Shown here one piece after another: positions 1 to 4,410 of a DNA stretch of 6,338 nt. The stretch spans positions 1 to 6,338 of the forward strand of contig JBOGIQ010000351.1 in assembly GCA_050742535.1 (NCBI GenBank), written 5' to 3'. The notes beneath the pieces are model-generated. The model did no database searches and was not told where the DNA came from. It worked only from the letters and a program-made list of their open reading frames with translations. Both the position numbers and the translations under genes were made by a program. Origin of the DNA: Gp6-AA40 sp050742535. Its GTDB lineage: Bacteria; Acidobacteriota; Vicinamibacteria; Vicinamibacterales; UBA2999. Numbering within the stretch: position 1 is the stretch's first letter; each line of letters starts with the position of its first letter.

Positions 1-2562
1 GTCGAGCGTCGGGAAGCGTCGCACCCACAATTCGGCGCTGCCCGTGGTGTTGGCGACGTACGCCAGCCACCGGCCGTCCGGGGAGAGCGCCGCACTGGCG
101 GTCGGGGTTGACATCACGATGTCGCCCACGCGCGCAGGCGCGCCGGTGCCGGACCACGGCACCTCCACGAGCGACCATTCACGATTCCTGGGCTGTTCGA
201 ATATGGCGAGTAATTTGCCCGCGCCGTCAGTGAACCCGTGCGCGTGGAAGTGTCCGGGCGGACCGACCGCACGTGGGACGGAACTACTGCCGTCCGCGGC
301 AATCGCATGGAGGCCGGCGGCCGCACCGTATCGCTCGTAGACGATGGACTGTCCGTCCGGGCTCCACAGTGGTGACAGGCTGTCTCCCGACGTCAGACGG
401 ACCGGCGGACGCCCATCGAGCGGATAGACCCAGAGACTGCGGCCGACGATCACCGCCAGCCGCGTCCCGTCAGGCGAGAGCTGCGGATGCGAGACCGGCG
501 GCAGCGGCGTCGCGAAGACCGGGCCCGCGCGGCGGCCGTCGCCCTCGAACCAGATGGGCACGCCGCCCCCCGGCGCGTCGGGCATGCGAAACGCGATGGT
601 ACTGCCCGCAACCGACAGCTGCGGGAATTGGCCCGGCTGCACGGCGACGCGCTCCGCGATCACGGACGCCGAACCCGACAGCGTCATCGACGCGAGGTCG
701 AGTTCCTGCGCCATCAGCGTGCCGTCATCAACGAACAGCAGATGCACGGTGCCGTCCGGCAACCGGGATAGCAGTGGTGGCGTCTTGAGCGGCAACACCG
801 GTCGGGTCGACTGTGCGGCCGGCGCGGCATCGAGCGAGCCGACGAACACGGCGCTCTGCTCCGGGTTGCGCGAGACGCGGAAGTAGAGAAAGCGGCGCCC
901 GTCGGGAAGCATCACGGGATTGGAGTGGCTCGTCTCGTCCCGCGCCCGATCGAGTTCGGTCACGGCAACGGGTGCCCCGCCCGATGCCGGGACCTTCCAC
1001 AGCCCTCCGCGAATGTTCGCGTAGAGGATGGTGCCTTCCGGCGTCCACCGCGCCCCGCCGTAACCCTCGATGGGGGTAACCCGCTGGGGCGGGGTTCCGT
1101 CGACCGCGATGCGATGGATCGCGCCACTGCTCACGAACCCAATGAACCGGGCGTCGGGCGACCAGAACATCGACGTGGTGAATTGCCCGGCACGTTCGAG
1201 GTGCCGTGACTGACCGGTTGCGAACGAGTGCACCCACAGGCCGGAACGCCCCTCGGCCGCATCGGTGAACGCGAGGCTCCGGCCATCGGGCGACAGGGCG
1301 AATCTGCCGAACCGAAGGTTCTCCGGCGCGCTCACGCGGAAATGCATCGTCGGTGCGATGGCTGGAGACGGTGCTCTGAACACCCAGACAGCCACACCGG
1401 CCAGGAGAGCGCCGGCAAGAGCGGCAGGTGCGATCCAGCGTGTTGACGCCGGCGATCGCGCGCCACGTGTACCCGGTGCGGGCGCGCTGAAGGCGCCGTC
1501 GAGCGCGATCCGGACGTCCGCGATGTCGCGCGCACGATCGCGCACGTCCTTCTGCAGGCAGCGATCGATCGTCGCGCGGACGTGCCACGGTGTCGAGGGC
1601 GGTAAGCGATCGAGCCGCGGATCGCCGTGAATGACCGCGGCCAGCGTATCGGCAACGCTTTCACCCTCGAACGCGCGTCCGCCCGTCAGCATCTCGAACA
1701 GCACGGCACCGAAGGCCCAGATGTCACTGCGCCGATCCGCCGCCTGGCCGCGCGCCTGCTCGGGACTCATATACGCGGCCGTGCCGAGAATGGCGCCCGT
1801 GACGGTCGCCACTGCCGACGTGTCCCTGCTGTCCGTGTCGCTCGCCTCGATCCGGGCGAGGCCGAAGTCGAGCACCTTGACGAGGCCATCGGGTGTGATC
1901 GAGATGTTCGCGGGCTTGAGATCCCGATGCACGATGCCGTGCTGATGGGCCGCTTCGAGCGCGCCGGCGATCTGCCGCGCGATTGCCAGTGCCTCGTCGA
2001 GTGTCAGCGGGCCGTGCGCGGCGATGTGCTGATGCAGCGTGACGCCCGGGACGAGCTCGAGGACGAGGCCCGTGAGCCCGTCTCCCTCTTCGATGCCGAA
2101 GAGCGCCGCGATGTTCGGATGGTTGAGTGAGGCGAGAACGCGGGCTTCCCGCTCCGTTCGCCGCAGGCGTTCCGGATCGTGCGCCAGATCCGCGGGCAGG
2201 AGCTTGATGGCCACGTCTCGATCGAGCCTCGAGTCGCGCGCCCGATAGACCTCGCCCATGCCGCCTTCGCCGATGAGTGGTCCGAGGACATAGGGCCCGA
2301 GCCGCGTCCCTTCTCGGCCCGCGCCGGCCGCCCGCGGCGCGAGCGCGTGCAGGCCGTCGCGCAGCAGCGGTCCATCCTCCTGCGCCAGCAGCGATTCCAC
2401 TTCGTGCTGCAGCGCGGGATCACCGTTGCAGGCCTGCGCGAGAAAGGCGCCGCGCTGGTCGGGCGGACGCTCGCGCGCGTCGTGAAAGAGTTGCTCGACG
2501 CGACGCCAGTCCGTTCCCGCATCCGGAGACGCCGGGTCTCGAGCGGAGTCCGGCGTGCTCAC
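1..2562 (-). CDS. Membrane Ser/Thr protein kinase with C-terminal propeller sensor (3' end outside window)
   Basis: Hanks-type serine/threonine kinase: it would phosphorylate Ser/Thr on partner proteins in the cytoplasm in response to a signal outside the membrane. The frame is open for 854 codons from GTG 2562 to the window edge. Residues 19-60 form the helical W..V..LF...R...FL..AC.GD..L..EV.SLL segment that often precedes the kinase domain in acidobacterial and planctomycete kinases. The kinase domain spans about 91-355: glycine loop GEGGMGEV (98-105), VAIK with K120, likely helix-C E139, HRDLKPAN (212-219, catalytic D214), DFG (232-234), Thr/Ser-rich activation loop, SPE (266-268). All catalytic residues are present. 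One hydrophobic helix (376-395) is followed by propeller repeats with SPDG-type turns near 424, 468, 507, 552, 696, 734 and 827. The GTG start is chosen because it overlaps the sigma stop and the next in-frame Met is inside the glycine loop. The C-terminus is cut by the window, probably by only a few dozen residues. The signal and targets are unknown. Confidence 0.95.
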   Translation of the reverse strand, partial: MSTPDSARDPASPDAGTDWRRVEQLFHDARERPPDQRGAFLAQACNGDPALQHEVESLLAQEDGPLLRDGLHALAPRAAGAGREGTRLGPYVLGPLIGEGGMGEVYRARDSRLDRDVAIKLLPADLAHDPERLRRTEREARVLASLNHPNIAALFGIEEGDGLTGLVLELVPGVTLHQHIAAHGPLTLDEALAIARQIAGALEAAHQHGIVHRDLKPANISITPDGLVKVLDFGLARIEASDTDSRDTSAVATVTGAILGTAAYMSPEQARGQAADRRSDIWAFGAVLFEMLTGGRAFEGESVADTLAAVIHGDPRLDRLPPSTPWHVRATIDRCLQKDVRDRARDIADVRIALDGAFSAPAPGTRGARSPASTRWIAPAALAGALLAGVAVWVFRAPSPAIAPTMHFRVSAPENLRFGRFALSPDGRSLAFTDAAEGRSGLWVHSFATGQSRHLERAGQFTTSMFWSPDARFIGFVSSGAIHRIAVDGTPPQRVTPIEGYGGARWTPEGTILYANIRGGLWKVPASGGAPVAVTELDRARDETSHSNPVMLPDGRRFLYFRVSRNPEQSAVFVGSLDAAPAAQSTRPVLPLKTPPLLSRLPDGTVHLLFVDDGTLMAQELDLASMTLSGSASVIAERVAVQPGQFPQLSVAGSTIAFRMPDAPGGGVPIWFEGDGRRAGPVFATPLPPVSHPQLSPDGTRLAVIVGRSLWVYPLDGRPPVRLTSGDSLSPLWSPDGQSIVYERYGAAAGLHAIAADGSSSVPRAVGPPGHFHAHGFTDGAGKLLAIFEQPRNREWSLVEVPWSGTGAPARVGDIVMSTPTASAALSPDGRWLAYVANTTGSAELWVRRFPTLD

Positions 2563-3137
2563 CGGTCGCGCGCCTCGGTTGTCATCTCGCGCTGCAGCCA
2601 GGCCTTGGCAAACGTCCAGTCGCGGATCACGGTCTTGGCGGACACGTCGAGGACCGCGGCCGTTTCCGCGGCGCTGAGGCCCCCGAAGAACCGCAGCTCG
2701 ATCACGCGGCCCTTCCGCGGATCCAGCCGCGTCAGCGCATCGAGCGCGTCGTCGAGGCGGACGACGTCGGCATCATGTTGGCTGCCGGCGAGCATCGCGT
2801 CATCGAGCGAGACGCGCACCGCGTCGCCGCCGCGCTTGTCGGAACGCCGCGCGCGGGCGAGGTCCACGAGGACACGCCGCATCAGCCGCGCACCGACCGA
2901 CAGAAAATGCGCCCGATCCTGCCAGTCGATCCGCTCGATCTGCACGAGGCGGACGAAGGCCTCGTTGACGAGCGCCGTCGCCGAGACGCTGCGGTTGCCG
3001 CGGTCGCCCGCCAGGCACGCGCGGGCGATCCGGTTCAATTCGCGTTCGACGAGCGGCATCAGTTCGTGCAACGCCTGTTCGTCGCCTTCTCCCCAGGCTC
3101 GGAGCAGCGTCGTCACCTCGTCGCGGCGCTCGGGCAT
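2559..3137 (-). CDS. ECF-type RNA polymerase sigma factor (TIGR02999/PF07638-like)
   Basis: A 192-aa sigma-70 family factor that would direct RNA polymerase to a set of special promoters. Region 2 covers roughly residues 8-103, with ALVNEAFVRL (55-64) and HFLSVGARLMRRVLVD (77-92) followed by the basic stretch ARARRSDKRGG, close to my recollection of the TIGR02999 family seen in Acidobacteria and Planctomycetes. Region 4 covers about 125-185, with a helix-turn-helix in GLSAAETAAVLDVSAKTVIR (153-172) and the family-typical RDW..A.AWL ending. Length is normal. The acidic residues usually found at the start of ECF region 2.2 are missing; residues 50-58 read SVSATALVN. No anti-sigma gene is visible; the partner is the overlapping kinase gene. 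There is no Shine-Dalgarno before the ATG, but a -10-like TAGAAT sits 9 nt upstream, so the mRNA may be leaderless. The target genes are not known. Confidence 0.93.
   Translation of the reverse strand: MPERRDEVTTLLRAWGEGDEQALHELMPLVERELNRIARACLAGDRGNRSVSATALVNEAFVRLVQIERIDWQDRAHFLSVGARLMRRVLVDLARARRSDKRGGDAVRVSLDDAMLAGSQHDADVVRLDDALDALTRLDPRKGRVIELRFFGGLSAAETAAVLDVSAKTVIRDWTFAKAWLQREMTTEARDR
2573..2576 (-). promoter_or_regulatory. Shine-Dalgarno-like GAGG for the kinase gene
   Basis: GAGG lies inside the 3' end of the sigma gene, 10 nt before the kinase GTG. With the 4-nt GTGA stop/start overlap (2562-2559) this supports the GTG start and suggests translational coupling of kinase to sigma factor. 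The motif is short, so it is weak by itself. Confidence 0.45.
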
Positions 3138-3139
3138 GT

Positions 3140-3157
3140 GGCGGTGATTCTACCGCC
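3140..3157. repeat. Inverted repeat around the candidate sigma promoter
   Basis: GGCGGT (3140-3145) and ACCGCC (3152-3157) form a perfect 6-bp inverted repeat with a 6-bp spacer. It ends 2 bp from the sigma start codon and contains most of the candidate -10. It could be an operator, or a hairpin if transcription starts further upstream. Chance occurrence is possible in GC-rich DNA. Confidence 0.4.
3147..3152 (-). promoter_or_regulatory. Candidate -10 element (TAGAAT) for a near-leaderless sigma transcript
   Basis: TAGAAT matches TATAAT at five of six bases and ends 9 nt before the A of the sigma ATG. Transcription starting the usual distance downstream would begin within about 0-3 nt of the start codon. 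That agrees with the lack of a Shine-Dalgarno. No convincing -35 hexamer is visible at the expected spacing, so this is tentative. Confidence 0.35.
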
Positions 3158-3200
3158 GGACCGATGTCCCTTTTCGCGTCTCGAGTCCGCCTACACGGTT

Positions 3201-3205
3201 GGAGG
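3201..3205 (+). promoter_or_regulatory. Strong ribosome binding site (GGAGG) that fixes the start at 3213
   Basis: GGAGG lies 7 nt before ATG 3213. It decides the start of the secreted-protein gene: the reading frame stays open far upstream, back to 2277, but only across DNA antisense to the sigma and kinase genes. Confidence 0.85.
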
Positions 3206-3212
3206 AATTCAC

Positions 3213-3881
3213 ATGCGTCACAGCTGTCTGCGTGTTCTCGTCGTCATCGCCTTCACTGGGCTGCTCTCGTCCCCAGCCGCCACGGCGCCCGTCACCAGGT
3301 TCAAAGGACTGACCTCCGGCGAATGGACGGCCGCCTGGTGGCAGGCCGTCTTTGCCTTGCCGGTCGAGTCCGGAAGCCACCCGTTGATCACCGGCGGCGC
3401 CTTCGGCGGAAGCAACCGCACCGTGTTCCTGGGGGCACCGGTGGTACCGATGGGAACGCCTACGGGCACGATCCCTGTCACCATCCCGCCCGGGACGAGC
3501 CTGGTCGTCCCGATCATCACCGTCGAGTGCTCGGTGGCCGAGGCTCCGCCGTTCCATGGCGGCAACGAGGTCGAACTTCGCGCGTGCGCGAACGGTCTTC
3601 TCGACGCGGTGAGGGACGTCTACGCTGAGATTGACGGCAAGGCAGTGAAGGATCCGGGTGCCCTCCGGGTGGCATCGCCGCTGTTCCGGTATGGCCCTCT
3701 GCCGGCGGGGAATGTCCTGGGCATGCCGCCAGGAACGCAATCCGACGCGGTCGGTGCTGGATACAACCTGCTGCTCCAGCCGTTCAGCGTCGGGGTCCAC
3801 CGGGTCATCATTCGCGCGAACGTGCCCGATTTCGGTATCGCCGTTGACACGGAGTTCCTCATCAACGTCGAGCCGCGGTGA
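3213..3881 (+). CDS. Secreted protein of an uncharacterised 'GEW..WW' family
   Basis: A 222-aa exported protein of unknown function. Residues 1-25 are a signal peptide: Arg/His start, hydrophobic core 8-18, then PAATA before P26. Cleavage after A23 or A25 is possible; a proline at +1 makes the A25 site less favourable. The mature protein begins with the block TSGEWTAAWWQAVFALP (34-50) and HPL (56-58). Then come VFLG (71-74), IPPGTSLVVPII (91-102), C106 and C125 (possible disulphide), YAEIDGK (137-143), RVASPLF (152-158) and GYNLLLQPFSVGVHRV (183-198). The order resembles, from memory, a scattered family of hypothetical secreted proteins with a YxEWSxxWWQW opening, a PAGxxLFxP middle strand and a VxDGYYVLLxPLxxGxHxI end; it is predicted mostly beta. 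No catalytic motif is recognised. The gene is divergent from the sigma gene, has a strong GGAGG site, and is followed by a hairpin terminator, so it is probably monocistronic. Confidence 0.88.
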   Translation: MRHSCLRVLVVIAFTGLLSSPAATAPVTRFKGLTSGEWTAAWWQAVFALPVESGSHPLITGGAFGGSNRTVFLGAPVVPMGTPTGTIPVTIPPGTSLVVPIITVECSVAEAPPFHGGNEVELRACANGLLDAVRDVYAEIDGKAVKDPGALRVASPLFRYGPLPAGNVLGMPPGTQSDAVGAGYNLLLQPFSVGVHRVIIRANVPDFGIAVDTEFLINVEPR

Positions 3882-3907
3882 GGTGACTGTGCCTCTGCGA
3901 TCAAGAA

Positions 3908-3933
3908 GATCCGGTGGAACCCTCCACCGGATC
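3908..3933 (+). terminator. Probable transcription terminator hairpin after the GEW/WW gene
   Basis: GATCCGGTGG (3908-3917) and CCACCGGATC (3924-3933) form a perfect 10-bp stem with a 6-nt loop, 26 nt after the stop codon. The following bases, ATTCAATTC, are AT-rich but not a proper T-run, so termination strength is uncertain; it may mainly protect the mRNA end. Confidence 0.65.
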
Positions 3934-4053
3934 ATTCAATTCGCTGGGTGTAGGCGCAGTGCATCGCAATTCACGCCCACTGCCCGGTGCCACATGCTGC
4001 CTGGCGCGGCGATGCTCCCCGCAGCGTATAAAAGCGACCGGGTCCCCGTCGGG

Positions 4054-4083
4054 ACGCCTGCCATCGAAATTGCCGGCAGGCGT
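4054..4083. repeat. Inverted repeat, 9-bp perfect stem
   Basis: ACGCCTGCC (4054-4062) and GGCAGGCGT (4075-4083) pair perfectly around a 12-nt loop, with a possible G-U and G-C extension outside. No T-run follows on either strand, so an intrinsic terminator is unlikely. Role unknown: operator or RNA structure. Confidence 0.5.
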
Positions 4084-4130
4084 TCGCAACTGCTCGAAAG
4101 CCAAACATGTTGATGTAGTTCCGAATTCCC

Positions 4131-4167
4131 GGCCATCGAATGTAAGGCATTCCGGAAGGAGATGGCC
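4131..4167 (+). repeat. Two-part RNA hairpin candidate upstream of the G8 gene
   Basis: GGCCATC (4131-4137) pairs with GATGGCC (4161-4167). Directly inside, GAATG (4138-4142) pairs with CATTC (4148-4152) around the loop TAAGG. The result is 12 bp of helix broken only by an 8-nt 3' bulge, CGGAAGGA (4153-4160). It lies about 245 nt before the G8 start and does not match a riboswitch class I can recall. Confidence 0.4.
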
Positions 4168-4234
4168 TGCAGCCGCTGTTTTTAGGCAATCGGGTTCGCG
4201 CCGCCGATTCTGGACACGCAGCGCCCCGGCACCA

Positions 4235-4263
4235 TCATCTGCGCTGTTTCAAGGGTCATCTGC
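4235..4263 (+). repeat. 8-bp direct repeat, 21-bp period
   Basis: TCATCTGC occurs at 4235-4242 and 4256-4263. The 21-bp spacing is two helical turns, as expected for paired activator sites, but an 8-mer repeat can also arise by chance. Confidence 0.25.
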
Positions 4264-4278
4264 CCCGTCCACCGGGGC
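4262..4278. repeat. Short GC hairpin
   Basis: GCCCCG (4262-4267) and CGGGGC (4273-4278) form a 6-bp stem with a 5-nt loop. No T-run follows, so it is not a typical terminator. It overlaps the second copy of the 8-bp direct repeat by two bases. Confidence 0.35.
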
Positions 4279-4395
4279 GGGGAGAGTCCTATACCTGGGA
4301 TCTTCGGAAATCAGCTATTCTCTTCGGGTTCGAGGTTTGCTGGGCGCCGGAACGCGCTCCGCTTTCCCGCTGCGGTTTTCGGTCATCTTGAGTAC

Positions 4396-4401
4396 GGAGG
4401 G
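4396..4401 (+). promoter_or_regulatory. Ribosome binding site (GGAGGG) that fixes the GTG start at 4411
   Basis: GGAGGG lies 9 nt before GTG 4411. It supports the GTG as the start of the G8 gene: a signal peptide follows at once, and no in-frame ATG lies between the GTG and the signal peptide. Confidence 0.8.
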
Positions 4402-4410
4402 TTTGATTCC

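Larger units (their letters stand above)
3882..4410. other. 529-bp non-coding gap between the two secreted-protein genes
   Basis: No convincing gene is found on either strand: the open frames here are Ser/Arg/Pro-rich and have no recognisable domain or good start. The gap holds the terminator at 3908-3933, inverted repeats at 4054-4083, 4131-4167 and 4262-4278, an 8-bp direct repeat at 4235-4263, and the ribosome binding site of the G8 gene. The promoter of the G8 gene must lie here if the terminator works, but no clear -35/-10 pair can be picked. The gap looks less GC-rich than the genes on its left. Confidence 0.7.

Noticed and set aside
728..2522. Long alternative frames over the kinase region on both strands
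   Set aside because: The kinase frame carries all catalytic motifs, the membrane helix and the propeller repeats; the others are Arg/Pro-rich shadows.
2277..3212. In-frame upstream extension of the 3213-3881 gene giving a 534-aa protein
   Set aside because: The extension is entirely antisense to the sigma and kinase genes plus the divergent spacer, is Arg/Ala/Pro-rich, and would hide the signal peptide that follows the strong GGAGG at 3201.
4027..4032. TATAAA as a -10 for the G8 gene
   Set aside because: No -35-like hexamer at 16-18 bp upstream, and the start codon is almost 380 nt away.
4162..4185. Seven-residue leader peptide (MACSRCF) after AAGGAG
   Set aside because: The AAGGAG runs directly into the ATG with no spacer, so initiation is unlikely, and part of it lies in the hairpin stem.
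3901..4189. Three overlapping minus-strand frames of 66-72 codons
   Set aside because: All three frames being open at once points to few stop codons in GC-rich DNA, not genes; none has a convincing start signal or family resemblance.
4120..4410. c-di-GMP (GEMM-I) riboswitch upstream of a secreted-protein gene
   Set aside because: The conserved core strings of that class, such as GACGCAAAGCC, are absent.
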